From assembly GCA_016930175.1 (NCBI GenBank), contig JAFGHJ010000048.1, forward strand, positions 52,866-116,865: a stretch of 64,000 nt of DNA, read 5' to 3'. This stretch comes from Caldifarciminota bacterium. Its GTDB lineage: Bacteria; Hydrothermota; UBA3072. The notes beneath the pieces were generated by a model that did no database searches, had not been told where the DNA came from, and was given only the letters and a program-made list of their open reading frames with translations. A program made the position numbers and the translations under genes. Positions 33,905-45,369 of the stretch are shown here, one piece after another (the stretch's first letter is position 1; the number at the start of each line of letters is the position of its first letter).

Positions 33905-34050
33905 TCTCGCAAGCCGCTGACCGCTATCCGCTCTCCGCTAAACTCAACCCACAACCGAAAACTTAATCTCACACAAAGTTACAGAGAACACAGAGATTTA
34001 TATTTTTTTGCCAACAGCCAAAAGCCAAAGTCTAATAGCTATTTTGTTAA
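33905..34050. repeat. Intergenic periodic repeats
   Basis: CCGCT units at about 9-bp pitch (GCCGCTGACCGCTATCCGCT, 33913-33932, then CTCCGCTA), a CACAAAGTTACAGAGAACAC run followed by AGAG (33972-33995), and CAACAGCCAAAAGCCAAAG (34012-34030). Three repeat families in about 120 bp. Confidence 0.65.
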
Positions 34051-34052
34051 CA

Positions 34053-34080
34053 TTGACAAACGTCTTTTTCTCAATATTCT
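34053..34080 (+). promoter_or_regulatory. Promoter of glycosyltransferase gene
   Basis: TTGACA (34053-34058), 16-bp spacer, TATTCT (34075-34080); the leader carries AGAGG before the ATG at 34119. Confidence 0.6.
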
Positions 34081-34118
34081 TATAGACAACTGTAGATATT
34101 AGCTTTTAGAGGCTTAAC

Positions 34119-35282
34119 ATGAAATCGATAATTGTGATACCAACATATTGGGCGAGAGTAAAACCACAAAAAGATGATTTGGTTTACGATCATCCTACAT
34201 CTCTCAATGAGGATGGCACGCTTGGTCGTTTGCTTGCAAGTCTTTCTGTCCTGAAGGAAAATGATCTCTACGTAATTGTCATAAGTTGTCCGACAAACCC
34301 ATCTATAGGTATAGAAGTAAAAAACAAAATCGATAGAATAATCGAACCTTACATTAAAGACTACAAAATTATGCATTTTTCTTATCCAGATTTATTAGAA
34401 TTTCATAGATTGGTAAAAGAAAAAGGAAAACACGAATATATTTCCTATCTTAGTTTAGAGGGATATTCCAACATTAGAAATATGTGCTTAATACTTCCCC
34501 ATATTTTGCAAGCTGATGTTTCTATTTTAATAGATGATGACGAGGTTTTCGAAGACCCCGATTTTATTAAAAAGTCACTGGAGTTTATTGGCAAGGATAA
34601 AATCTTTGGAATTGCGGGTTTTTATCTTCAAGCTCACGGGGGATATAAATTTACTCGTAGAAAAGAATGGTGGAAAATATTCTGGGATAATACCGGTGCA
34701 ATGAACAAAGCATTTGAAATTATAGATAATCCTCCTCGATTAAAAGATACTCCTTTTGTATTCGGCGGAAATATGGCGATTCACAAGAACATGTTCAGCC
34801 GGGTTTCATTCGATCCATATATTTCCAGGGGTGAAGATATAGATTTTCTCTGTAATGCTAAATCAAAAGGATTTAAATTTCTACTCGACAACAAGCTTTC
34901 AATAAAACATCTGCCTCCTAAAGGACAGAATCCCTTATGGCTTAAGATGAGAGAAGACATAAAACGATTTATATATATGAGGTTTAAATTAAAAAAAAGC
35001 GGCTATCCCATAAAAAATACTATGCCTTATCCGGGTTATTTTTTAACCAATAGCCTTTACTTTAAAATAATTATTACGAATATTATTTTAACCCTGCGTG
35101 CTGTTTCCCGGGGAAACATAAGAGAAGTTTTTAAGTTTTTAAAAAATATTATTCTTATATTCAAATACAGAAACACCGCGGCTTCGGATTACCATAAATT
35201 TAAAAAAATGGAAAATAAATGGCAAAATTTTATGAACTGGATTGCCGAAAACCGAAATATACTTAAAACAATTATAGGTTGA
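34119..35282 (+). CDS. GT-A fold glycosyltransferase (family 2-like)
   Basis: 387 aa. Begins MKSIIVIPTYW; metal/nucleotide site ILIDDDEVFEDPDF (D139-D141, E142), where GT-A enzymes have DxD; FVFGGNMAIHKNMF and SRGEDIDFLCNAKSKGF (ED pair near residue 246) are typical of inverting family-2 enzymes. The C-terminal part is basic with amphipathic or membrane-associated helices (YFKIIITNIILTL). A relationship to GT81/mannosyl-phosphoglycerate-type synthases is possible. Acceptor unknown; its closeness to the Wzy_C protein hints at surface glycan. Confidence 0.7.
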   Translation: MKSIIVIPTYWARVKPQKDDLVYDHPTSLNEDGTLGRLLASLSVLKENDLYVIVISCPTNPSIGIEVKNKIDRIIEPYIKDYKIMHFSYPDLLEFHRLVKEKGKHEYISYLSLEGYSNIRNMCLILPHILQADVSILIDDDEVFEDPDFIKKSLEFIGKDKIFGIAGFYLQAHGGYKFTRRKEWWKIFWDNTGAMNKAFEIIDNPPRLKDTPFVFGGNMAIHKNMFSRVSFDPYISRGEDIDFLCNAKSKGFKFLLDNKLSIKHLPPKGQNPLWLKMREDIKRFIYMRFKLKKSGYPIKNTMPYPGYFLTNSLYFKIIITNIILTLRAVSRGNIREVFKFLKNIILIFKYRNTAASDYHKFKKMENKWQNFMNWIAENRNILKTIIG

Positions 35283-35287
35283 AAAAC

Positions 35288-35905
35288 ATGTTAATAGTCA
35301 CATTTCTTCTTCAGACTGTTTTTATATCTTTTTCAGGTGTTATGGCTCCGGGTCCCATAACTGCTGCAACAATCGGTAAGGGCAGTAAAAATCCGCATGC
35401 CGGAGCATTAATTTCTTTTGGACACGGAATAGTGGAATTCCCGCTGATTTTCCTCATTTTCCTAGGCTTCGATTCTTTGATTAATAAACCTTACGTTCGT
35501 GAAGGTATAGGAATCGCGGGAGGTTTATTTTTGTTATGGATGGGTATAGATATACTAAGAGGGTTAAAAGTTTCCGAGTTGAATAACAAAACAGAAAAGC
35601 GTTCCCCCATTACCGCGGGAGTTTTTCTCAGTCTGGGAAACCCTTATTTTATTATATGGTGGGCAACAATAGGAGCCGCTTTAATTGCACGCTCGGCAAA
35701 ATTCGGCTTTTTCTGGTTCGCGGTTTTTGCCGTAATACACTGGCTTTGCGATTTCTTGTGGTTGTATTTTCTTTCAATAATGTCTTACAAAGGTGGTACT
35801 TTTTTCGGCAAAAAATTCCAGAAAGGTATCTTTTTAATTTGCGGTATTTTTCTCTTCTTCTTGGGCGGAAAATTTATATGGGACGCCTTAAACTCTATTC
35901 TATGA
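35288..35905 (+). CDS. LysE/RhtB-family exporter
   Basis: 205 aa from ATG 35288 (an upstream TTG at 35279 overlaps the preceding stop and is also possible). Six membrane segments; start LLQTVFISFSGVMAPGPITAATIGKG is the LysE-family signature (PGP), with SLGNPYFIIWW in the middle. The family exports amino acids and other small solutes. Coupled to the glycosyltransferase gene. Confidence 0.8.
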   Translation: MLIVTFLLQTVFISFSGVMAPGPITAATIGKGSKNPHAGALISFGHGIVEFPLIFLIFLGFDSLINKPYVREGIGIAGGLFLLWMGIDILRGLKVSELNNKTEKRSPITAGVFLSLGNPYFIIWWATIGAALIARSAKFGFFWFAVFAVIHWLCDFLWLYFLSIMSYKGGTFFGKKFQKGIFLICGIFLFFLGGKFIWDALNSIL

Positions 35906-35967
35906 AATCAAATAATAGAAGTAAAAAAACAAAAACACAGAGCATCCCAACACCATAAAAAAAAATT

Positions 35968-35982
35968 TAACCACAGAGACTT
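35968..35982. repeat. Single CACAGAG unit
   Basis: AACCACAGAGAC in the lysE-gyrB interval; minimal copy. A reverse pair CTCTGTGTACTCTGTG lies at 36147-36162. Confidence 0.5.
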
Positions 35983-36012
35983 TTATCATTTTACTCCTAC
36001 CCCCCATTTTTT

Positions 36013-36089
36013 AACAACAAATAGCACAAATTACACAAATAAATTAATTTTGTTTTTTTATATTAGTGCTATTCGTGCAATTCGTTGTT
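36013..36089. repeat. 77-bp palindromic element, copy 2
   Basis: Same length, ends and layout as 11099-11175: starts AACAACAAATAGCACAAAT, ends AATTCGTTGTT, centre AATTAATTTTG then T7. The left arm matches copy 1 except in a base or two; the right arm differs at several sites, yet pairing is largely kept. Preceded by C6-A-T6. It lies between convergent lysE-like and gyrB genes. Confidence 0.75.
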
Positions 36090-36146
36090 CCTCATGATTT
36101 TGGTAGCATATTGGGTTTAAACAAAATAAACATAATTTGTTGTTTC

Positions 36147-36162
36147 CTCTGTGTACTCTGTG
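36147..36162. repeat. CACAGAG-type repeat, reverse
   Basis: CTCTGTGTACTCTGTG ending 11 bp before the gyrB stop codon. Confidence 0.75.
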
Positions 36163-36173
36163 TTTAATCTCTT

Positions 36174-38368
<2,195 letters not shown>

Positions 38369-39413
38369 TTTTTTCCTCTATTATGTATCTGTTATAATCT
38401 TTACCATATTTAATATCATCATTAGTAGTTGTAATTAAAACTTGTTTTGCTTTTCTTAAGAATTCCGCCAGGGAATTCGAGTTTTTCTTGTCCAGACCGC
38501 CTAACATCTCATCTATAAGCAGTATCGGCTCTTCTTCCCTTGTCTCGGTCAGAATTCTGGAAATTCCCATTTTCAAAGATGTTACCAATAATTTTTTTAT
38601 CCCAAAAGAAGCCGCCTCTTTTGCCTGATGGTTCCCAACCTTAAATAAGATCTCATCTCTATGGGGCCCAAACAAAGTGTAGCCAGCTTCGATTTCATGC
38701 TGTCTATTTTTATCAAATTCCTCCTCAATATTATCGTAATCCGCTCCCGGAATATACTCTAATTCTACCGTCTTACCTGTAAGATCCTTAAATATCTCCC
38801 GGGTATAAAGATAGAGCTTTTCCACAAAAGAACTTCTTGCCTCTACTATAGGATAAATCGCTTTAATAAGCTGCTTTTCCCATAATTCGAAGTTCCCAAG
38901 ACGTCCTCCCTTTTTTGCATTAAGAAGAAGTTTATTTCTCTGTTTTTTGGCTCTTCTATATTCATATAAATAATTGAGGTATTTTCTATCATACAAAGAA
39001 ATGCTTATATCCAAAAAATAACGCCTGTTTCCGGGCCCTCCATTTATTATTTCCACATCTTCGTTAGTTAATGATACAACGGGAATAGCACCAAAAGCTT
39101 CTTTTATACTCTTTTGCATTGAATCGTCGATAAAAATCTCTTTTTTACCAGTATACTTAACCTTAACTTCCGTACCCCCGTACGTTCCCGAAAGAGTAAA
39201 AAAACCTTCACCGAAACGGACAAGATTTTCCGTTATTTGCGTGCGAAAAGAACCAAAAGTAGAAAGAAAATAAATCATTTCTATCAAATTAGTTTTTCCG
39301 ACACTGTTATCCCCAACAATTAAAGTTATTCCCTCCAGGAATTCCAAATTCAAGGACCTAAAATTTCGAAAATTCTTGCAATATATACTTTCAAGGAACA
39401 TTTTGTATATGCA

Positions 39414-39441
39414 AATATATATAAAATACCTAATTAGTCAA
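39414..39441 (-). promoter_or_regulatory. recF-dciA-gyrB promoter, very short leader
   Basis: Minus strand: TTGACT (39436-39441), 16-bp spacer, TATATT (39414-39419), 12 nt before the recF ATG, so the leader would be about 5 nt. Confidence 0.55.
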
Positions 39442-39732
39442 GGGATAATATAGTTAGCATATTCTAATTTTAGGAGCTAAATTTCTGAAAAAAACGTTCG
39501 AAAATCTTACTCTTTTTGCACGAAATGTAAATTAAATATTAAAAATCAGAAAGCAAAATGAGTGAAAAAACTCAGAGCCCAACTCTCCCAACCCAAAATT
39601 TTTTACCACGGAGAACACAGAGTTTTTTATTTGTTTCCTTCTCTGTGTCCTTAATGTTTTTTACTCTTTTAATACACAATTATTTCTCTGTGTCCGCTGC
39701 GTTAATTGTTTTTTTAATTATTTTAACGGAGC
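39442..39732. repeat. Gene-free interval between divergent recF and DUF177 genes
   Basis: Contains CACGGAGAACACAGAG (39607-39622) and reverse units CTCTGTGTCC (39641, 39686). An open frame starting at 39558 runs in phase into the DUF177 gene, but its first 71 codons read through these repeats and give low-complexity hydrophobic sequence, so I treat that part as noncoding. No DnaA-box cluster seen. Confidence 0.6.
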
Positions 39733-39760
39733 TTGACAAAAAGGGGTTTCTTTCTATTAT
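39733..39760 (+). promoter_or_regulatory. Promoter of the DUF177-rpmF-fab cluster, near-leaderless
   Basis: TTGACA (39733-39738), 16-bp spacer, TATTAT (39755-39760). The ATG of the DUF177 gene is 10 nt downstream with no Shine-Dalgarno sequence; expected leader about 3-4 nt. Confidence 0.6.
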
Positions 39761-39770
39761 TATAGGCATT

Positions 39771-40259
39771 ATGGATTTACAGATAAACGTCGAAAACCTT
39801 CCCAGGGATGGAAGTAAAGTAGATATATATATTAAAGAAGAAAATATTTCTGTTGAAGAAATCACAGGCGATGTACATGTAAACGCAATGGTACATAGAA
39901 GTGGTAATTCTTATGACGTGGAAGGTTTCGAGGAATATGATCTGAGGCTTACATGTTCCAGGTGTCTTAAAGAAATTAAACAGCATAAGAAACGCAATTT
40001 CCATTTAAAATTCAAAAAAAAAGCCGATTATGCTACTGACGTTGGGTTACCCAGAGAAAACGAGTTGACTGAAGTTGAATACATTGTAGAAAATAGTCGT
40101 ATAGATTTAGGCTCTTTTCTTCGCGATGAAATAATAATTTCTGTTCCCATGAAACCGCTCTGTAGTGAAGAATGTAAGGGCCTTTGTCCGATTTGCGGTA
40201 TTAATCTTAATAAGACAACTTGCAAGCATAGCAAACTAAAGGAAAAAAGTCTTACTTAA
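39771..40259 (+). CDS. YceD/DUF177-family protein
   Basis: 162 aa from the ATG at 39771, the first Met after a promoter and the point where family-like sequence begins (MDLQINVENLPRDG). The centre has DLRLTCSRCLKEI, typical of DUF177; the end has CSEECKGLCPICG...CKH, a cysteine cluster likely to bind zinc. YceD proteins in plants and bacteria are linked to 23S rRNA accumulation and are nearly always encoded next to rpmF, as here (32 bp apart). Confidence 0.88.
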   Translation: MDLQINVENLPRDGSKVDIYIKEENISVEEITGDVHVNAMVHRSGNSYDVEGFEEYDLRLTCSRCLKEIKQHKKRNFHLKFKKKADYATDVGLPRENELTEVEYIVENSRIDLGSFLRDEIIISVPMKPLCSEECKGLCPICGINLNKTTCKHSKLKEKSLT

Positions 40260-40291
40260 TCAAACTCACAGTAAAACAATTGGAGGATTTT

Positions 40292-40477
40292 ATGCCAGTT
40301 CCAAAAAGGAGATCTTCGAGAAGTCGGGGAAGAAAAAGAAGGACTCACTGGAAAATCAAGGAAAGCAATTTAATTGAATGTCCTCATTGCCATTCGTTGA
40401 TGAAACCTCACAGAGTCTGTCCACATTGCGGATATTATAAAGGCCGTTTAGTCAAGAAAGACTTACAAGAAGCTTAA
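40292..40477 (+). CDS. rpmF: Ribosomal protein bL32
   Basis: 61 aa starting MPVPKRRSSRSRGRKRRTHW from the ATG at 40292 (TGGAGG five bases upstream; a TTG at 40280 is not the start). Zinc-ribbon form with two CPHC/CPHCG knuckles. plsX begins on the base after its stop, the widespread yceD-rpmF-plsX order. Confidence 0.95.
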   Translation: MPVPKRRSSRSRGRKRRTHWKIKESNLIECPHCHSLMKPHRVCPHCGYYKGRLVKKDLQEA

Positions 40478-41455
40478 ATGAAAATTGCAGTAGATGTTAT
40501 GGGGGGCGATTATGCTCCCCGTAAAATTATCGAAGGGGTAAACCTTGCATATGAGGAGTTGGGGAACCTAATAGAAATTCAGCTCGTTGGAAACAAAGAG
40601 ATTATAAAGAAGTTTCCAATTTCCGATAAATTCTCAATTGTTGATACTTCTCAGGTTGTAAGCGCTGGTGAGCCTCCATTGGAGGCGTTTCGCAAAAAGA
40701 AGAATTCTTCTTTGGCAAAGGCAGTAGAACTTCAGAAAATTGGTAAAGCCGATGTTACAATTTCAGCCGGGAATACAGGAGCTGCTGTAGCTTTTTCAAT
40801 ACTCTCTTTAGGACGATTGGAAGGTGTAGATAGACCTGCTCTGGCTACTTTCTTTCCGACAAAAAAAGATAAAGTTCTTGTACTCGATGTAGGAGCTAAT
40901 TCCGGAGTAAAACCATTGAATCTTAGGGACTTTGGAGTAATGGGTTCTTTATACCTTGAAAAAATATTCAATTTTAATAACCCTACGGTCGGCTTGCTTT
41001 CCATGGGAAAAGAAGATACTAAAGGCGGAAAAAGCGTAAAAGAAGCCCATGATTTGCTTTCAGAAGCAAATATAAATTTTATAGGTAATGTGGAAGGATA
41101 TGATATATTAAACGGCAACGCGAATGTGGTAGTTTGTGACGGATTTACGGGTAATGCAGTTTTAAAATTCGGAGAATCAATGGTTGATTTTATTCTTTCC
41201 GAAATAAAAGAAGGAGCAACAAAAAACTTAATTGCGGCGGTGGGCGGTCTTTTTATGAAACCTATTTTTAAAGGATTAATGAAAAGAGTAAATTATGAAG
41301 AGTACGGAGGAGCAATATTGTTGGGTATTAACGGTATTACAGTTATTTGCCATGGAAAATCCAACGAGAGAGCCATAAAAAACGCAATTATCAAAGGATA
41401 TAAGTTTTACGATTTAAAAGTCAATTCACTCATACAGGAAAATCTAACTACATGA
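40478..41455 (+). CDS. plsX: Phosphate acyltransferase PlsX
   Basis: 325 aa. Starts MKIAVDVMGGDYAPRKIIEG; conserved SAGNTGAAVAFS, VLDVGANSGVKP, VVCDGFTGNAVLKFGE and YGGAILLGINGITVICHG. It converts acyl-ACP and phosphate to acyl-phosphate for phospholipid synthesis; plsY is not in the window. ATGA overlap with fabD. Confidence 0.95.
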   Translation: MKIAVDVMGGDYAPRKIIEGVNLAYEELGNLIEIQLVGNKEIIKKFPISDKFSIVDTSQVVSAGEPPLEAFRKKKNSSLAKAVELQKIGKADVTISAGNTGAAVAFSILSLGRLEGVDRPALATFFPTKKDKVLVLDVGANSGVKPLNLRDFGVMGSLYLEKIFNFNNPTVGLLSMGKEDTKGGKSVKEAHDLLSEANINFIGNVEGYDILNGNANVVVCDGFTGNAVLKFGESMVDFILSEIKEGATKNLIAAVGGLFMKPIFKGLMKRVNYEEYGGAILLGINGITVICHGKSNERAIKNAIIKGYKFYDLKVNSLIQENLTT

Positions 41456-42354
41456 AGACAGCATTACTTTTCCCCGGTCAGGGAATTCAGCGGGTGGGAA
41501 TGGGAAAAGATTTATACGAAGAGTTCCCGATTGCAAAAAAACTTTATGATGAAGCGGATAAACTTCTCGGTTTTTCTCTAAAAGAAATTTCTTTCGAAGG
41601 TCCGCAGGACGTCTTAACAGATTCTAAAAATGCCCAAGTCTCAATACTTCTAAACTCGTATGTTATTTTTAGTATTATAAAAGACAAGCTTGATTTTTCT
41701 TGCGTCGCCGGACATAGTCTTGGTGAATATACAGCACATCTTACCGCAGGAACATTCAAATTTTCGGATACTCTTCACCTGGTTCGTTTTAGAGGAGAGT
41801 TAATGAGCACCGCAAAAGAAGGCACAATGAGTGCGGTTATAGGTCTACCATCCGAAAAAGTTGTGGAAATTGTAAATTCATCGGAGGGCATTGTCAAAGC
41901 CGCAAATTTTAACACACCCGTCCAGACAGTTATTACAGGAGAAGCCGAAGCGGTTAAGCTGGCAGAAAGAAAGCTGGAAGAAAAAGGGGCAAAAATTATG
42001 CCTCTTGCTGTTTCGGGAGCTTTCCATTCTCCTCTCATGAAAGAGATTTCTCCTACATTCAGGAAAGTTCTCTCTAAAATGGAAACCAGAAAACCCCGAG
42101 TCCCGGTCTACTCCAACGTTACCGGAGAAAAAGTTACCGAGGTCGACGATATATTAGAAACGCTTGGGTCGCAAATAGAAAAACCTGTGCTCTGGGTCGA
42201 CACTCTAAAAAATATGAAAAGAGACGGAGTAGGGCGCTTCATCGAAATTGGACACAGAAGTGTTTTGACAAAAATGGTAAAAAACACACTTGACAAAGTC
42301 GAAACAATGAGTATTTCTTATCCAAAAGATTTAAAGGGGATTCTTAATGAATAA
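41452..42354 (+). CDS. fabD: Malonyl-CoA:ACP transacylase
   Basis: 300 aa. Active serine S89 in GHSLGEY and histidine H192 in GAFHSPLM, with the oxyanion PGQG near the start. It charges ACP with malonate for fatty acid synthesis. It overlaps plsX by 4 bp and fabG by 8 bp. Confidence 0.95.
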   Translation: MKTALLFPGQGIQRVGMGKDLYEEFPIAKKLYDEADKLLGFSLKEISFEGPQDVLTDSKNAQVSILLNSYVIFSIIKDKLDFSCVAGHSLGEYTAHLTAGTFKFSDTLHLVRFRGELMSTAKEGTMSAVIGLPSEKVVEIVNSSEGIVKAANFNTPVQTVITGEAEAVKLAERKLEEKGAKIMPLAVSGAFHSPLMKEISPTFRKVLSKMETRKPRVPVYSNVTGEKVTEVDDILETLGSQIEKPVLWVDTLKNMKRDGVGRFIEIGHRSVLTKMVKNTLDKVETMSISYPKDLKGILNE

Positions 42355-43075
42355 AAAAGTGGCTTTAATTACAGGAGGCGCAGCTGGAATCGGAAAGGGG
42401 ATAACTTTAAAACTCGCTTCGAATGGTGTTGAATGTGTTATTTTCGATATTCAAGACGCATCGGCTGTCGCAGCAGAGGCGAAAAAAATGGGTGTCGATT
42501 CTACTTTTATTAAAGTTGACGTAACAGACTCCCAGGCTGTTGTATCGGCGGTCAAAGATGTAAGTTCTTCTTTAGGTGATATAAATATACTTATAAATAA
42601 TGCCGGTATAACTCGCGATAATTTACTCATGAGAATGAAAGAAGAAGATTGGGATAAAGTAATACAAATAAACTTAAAAGGCGTTTTCAATTGTACAAAA
42701 GCGGTTATTCGCGGAATGATGAGTTCTCGCTGGGGGCGAATCATTTCTATCTCTTCAGTTGTTGGAATTATGGGCAATGCCGGGCAGGCTAATTATGCCG
42801 CATCAAAAGCGGGAATAATCGGTTTCACAAAATCGATAGCACGAGAAGCCGGTTCGAGAAATATTACTGCGAATGCAATTGCCCCCGGATTCATAAAAAC
42901 CGAAATGACAGATAAACTTCCCGAAGAGGTAAAAAAAGACTATCTGTCAAGAATACCTCTCGGTAAATTCGGAGAGGTCGAAGATGTCTGTAACCTGGTT
43001 AACTTTCTCGTCTCTGAAGAAGCTTCTTACATAAGCGGACAGGTTATCCAGGTTGACGGAGGACTTCTAACCTAA
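42347..43075 (+). CDS. fabG: 3-oxoacyl-ACP reductase
   Basis: 242 aa short-chain dehydrogenase. Cofactor motif [10 protein letters not shown] (residues 9-18), NNAG, catalytic S137, Y150 and K154 ([16 protein letters not shown]). Reduces 3-oxoacyl-ACP with NADPH. The C-terminus [13 protein letters not shown] is typical of FabG. Confidence 0.94.
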   Translation: MNKKVALITGGAAGIGKGITLKLASNGVECVIFDIQDASAVAAEAKKMGVDSTFIKVDVTDSQAVVSAVKDVSSSLGDINILINNAGITRDNLLMRMKEEDWDKVIQINLKGVFNCTKAVIRGMMSSRWGRIISISSVVGIMGNAGQANYAASKAGIIGFTKSIAREAGSRNITANAIAPGFIKTEMTDKLPEEVKKDYLSRIPLGKFGEVEDVCNLVNFLVSEEASYISGQVIQVDGGLLT

Positions 43076-43098
43076 AATCAAGAAGAGGAGGTTTTTTT

Positions 43099-43335
43099 AT
43101 GGCTTTAATGGACAGAGTAAAAAAGATTATTGTTGAGCAGTTAGGTGTCGACGAATCTGAAGTTACACCGGAAGCACATTTTATAGACGATCTTGGGGCT
43201 GATTCACTTGACACGGTTGAGTTGATTCTTTCTTTCGAAGAAGAATTTGACATAAGTATCCCCGACGAAGATGCAGAAAAGTTAGAAACGGTTGGCAAAG
43301 CGCTTAAATATTTAAAGGACCATATAGAAGAGTAA
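43099..43335 (+). CDS. acpP: Acyl carrier protein
   Basis: 78 aa, acidic, with S36 in [11 protein letters not shown] that takes 4-phosphopantetheine. AGGAGG lies eight bases before the ATG, and it has the only sizeable gap (23 bp) before it in the fab run, fitting its need for high expression. Confidence 0.96.
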   Translation: MALMDRVKKIIVEQLGVDESEVTPEAHFIDDLGADSLDTVELILSFEEEFDISIPDEDAEKLETVGKALKYLKDHIEE

Positions 43336-43339
43336 AGCG

Positions 43340-44584
43340 ATGCCCCGTGTAGTTATTACGGGGGTTGGAGTAGTCTCCCCCGTAGGTATAGGAACCCAGG
43401 ATTTCTGGAAAGCTCTTAAAAATGGTGAAAACGGAGTTGTAAGAGTCACCAAGTTTGACCCATCTCCTTTTAAAAGTCAAATTGCCGGAGAAGTCAAGGG
43501 TTTCGAGCCTTCTAAAAGATTAGATATCAAAGAAATCAGAAGAAACGATTTGTTCACTCTCTACGCCTTGTATACTACCGACGAAGCAATCGAAGCCAGC
43601 GCCCTTGATCTCGAGAGTTTGGATATGGACAGGGTAGGTGTGATTTATGCTTCCGGTATCGGAGGGGAGAATACCTGGGAGGACGAACATACGAAACTTC
43701 TGGAAAAAGGTCCGGGCAGGGTGAGTCCTTTCTTTATTCCCGCTCTTATAATAAATATGGCGGCCGGAATGATTGCAATGAAATTTGGCTTCAGGGGAGT
43801 CAATTACGGTGTAGTTTCGGCATGTTCTTCTTCCGGGCACGCTATAGGAGAAGCTTTCAGGAAGGTTCGTTCCGGAGAAATGGATATTGTGATAGCAGGG
43901 GGGAGTGAGGCTCCTATAGGACCTCTTGCTCTCGCCGGTTTCTGTGCGGCCAGGAGCCTATCTACCAGAAACGATGAACCGGAAAAAGCTTCCAGACCTT
44001 TTGATAAGAATAGAGATGGTTTTGTTATGTCCGAAGGTTCAGGCACTCTGATTCTAGAAAATTTGGAACATGCAACAAAAAGAGGAGCACCTATATTTGG
44101 TGAAATAGTGGGATATGGTGCCTCGGTCGATGCATTTCATATTACAGCGCCGAACGAAACCGGAGAGCCACAAGCGATGGCTATGAAAAGAGCTATGGAG
44201 GACGGAAATATAAAAGAAGAAGAAGTCGATTACATAAACGCTCATGGGACATCTACAATACTTAATGACAAGGTTGAAACCCTGGTAATAAAGAAAGTTT
44301 TCGGGGATAGGGCTTACGAAATAAACATATCTTCTAGTAAATCCATGACCGGACATCTCCTGGGAGCGACTTCTGCTGTAGAAGCAATTGCCTGTATTTT
44401 AAGCCTACAGGAAGGGATTATCACTCCTACGACTAATTACGAAACACCCGACGAAGAGTGCGATCTTAATTATACTCCCAATAAAGCCGTGAAAAAAAAT
44501 ATTAATGTTGCCCTTTCCAATTCATTCGGTTTCGGCGGACACAATGTAACTCTCGCTTTCAAAAAATATGAGGATAGCAAGTGA
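43340..44584 (+). CDS. fabF: Beta-ketoacyl-ACP synthase II
   Basis: 414 aa. Catalytic triad C162 (VVSACSSSGHA), H302 (NAHGTST), H339 (SMTGHLLGATSA). It elongates acyl-ACP. The cluster has no fabZ or enoyl-ACP reductase gene; instead electron-transfer flavoprotein genes follow with a 4-bp overlap. Confidence 0.95.
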   Translation: MPRVVITGVGVVSPVGIGTQDFWKALKNGENGVVRVTKFDPSPFKSQIAGEVKGFEPSKRLDIKEIRRNDLFTLYALYTTDEAIEASALDLESLDMDRVGVIYASGIGGENTWEDEHTKLLEKGPGRVSPFFIPALIINMAAGMIAMKFGFRGVNYGVVSACSSSGHAIGEAFRKVRSGEMDIVIAGGSEAPIGPLALAGFCAARSLSTRNDEPEKASRPFDKNRDGFVMSEGSGTLILENLEHATKRGAPIFGEIVGYGASVDAFHITAPNETGEPQAMAMKRAMEDGNIKEEEVDYINAHGTSTILNDKVETLVIKKVFGDRAYEINISSSKSMTGHLLGATSAVEAIACILSLQEGIITPTTNYETPDEECDLNYTPNKAVKKNINVALSNSFGFGGHNVTLAFKKYEDSK

Positions 44585-45369
44585 AGATAATAGTATGCAT
44601 AAAACAGGTTCCTGATCCGGAACACGCCAAGATGGACGCAAAATCGGGAACGGTTGTTCGCGAGGGCGTAGAACTCATGATTAATCCTTTCGACCTTTAC
44701 GCTGTGGAAGAGGGTCTTAGATTAAAAGAAAAGATGAGAGGAGAGGTTGTTGCTATTTCGATGGGTCCTCCTCAGGCTGAAGAAGCTTTGAGGGAAGTTA
44801 TCGGAATGGGGGTAGACCAGTGTATCCTTTTAACCTCCCGTGATTTTGCCGGAGCCGACACGTGGGCTACTTCTTATACTCTCGCGAAAGCATGTCAAAA
44901 AATAGGAGATTATGACGTAATTATTTGCGGTAAACAGGCAATAGATGGGGATACCGCTCAGGTTGGTCCGGGTATTGCTGCTCAACTCGGTATACCTCAG
45001 ATTACTTTTGTAAGAAAAATAGATGAAATTTCAGAAAAAAATATTAAAGCAGAAAGACTGGTTGAAGGCGGCTACGAAGTTATTTCTTCTCCTCTACCTA
45101 TTTTAATTACAGTAGTCAAAGAAATAAATGAGCCGCGTCTTCCGACTCTAAAAGGAAGACTGAACGCAAAAAAAGCTGAAATCGCACATTGGGGTCCTGA
45201 GGAAATCGCGGCAGACAAAGATAAGATAGGAATAAATGGTTCTCCTACCAAGGTTGACGAAATCTTCACGCCGGATTTATCAAAAGACGGTAAAATTTTC
45301 AACATTGAGCAATTAGATGCCGCTGCAGAAGAAATTGTGAAGAAACAAAAGGAAATGGGGCTTATTTAA
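44581..45369 (+). CDS. etfB: Electron transfer flavoprotein, beta subunit
   Basis: 262 aa. Starts KIIVCIKQVPDPE; GEVVAISMGPPQAEEALREVIGMGVDQCILL and the diagnostic IDGDTAQVGPGIAAQLGIPQITFV. GTG start whose first four bases overlap the fabF stop. Length and the bifurcating-type partner (etfA with ferredoxin domain) resemble Etfs of anaerobes that bind a second FAD in EtfB. No acyl-CoA dehydrogenase is adjacent. Confidence 0.93.
   Translation: MKIIVCIKQVPDPEHAKMDAKSGTVVREGVELMINPFDLYAVEEGLRLKEKMRGEVVAISMGPPQAEEALREVIGMGVDQCILLTSRDFAGADTWATSYTLAKACQKIGDYDVIICGKQAIDGDTAQVGPGIAAQLGIPQITFVRKIDEISEKNIKAERLVEGGYEVISSPLPILITVVKEINEPRLPTLKGRLNAKKAEIAHWGPEEIAADKDKIGINGSPTKVDEIFTPDLSKDGKIFNIEQLDAAAEEIVKKQKEMGLI

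Noticed and set aside
39558..39770. 71-codon N-terminal extension of the DUF177 protein
   Set aside because: It reads repeat DNA, lies upstream of the promoter at 39733-39760, and the family similarity begins at the ATG at 39771.
39402..39770. Replication origin next to recF
   Set aside because: No cluster of TTATCCACA-like boxes or AT-rich unwinding block, and no dnaA or dnaN gene.
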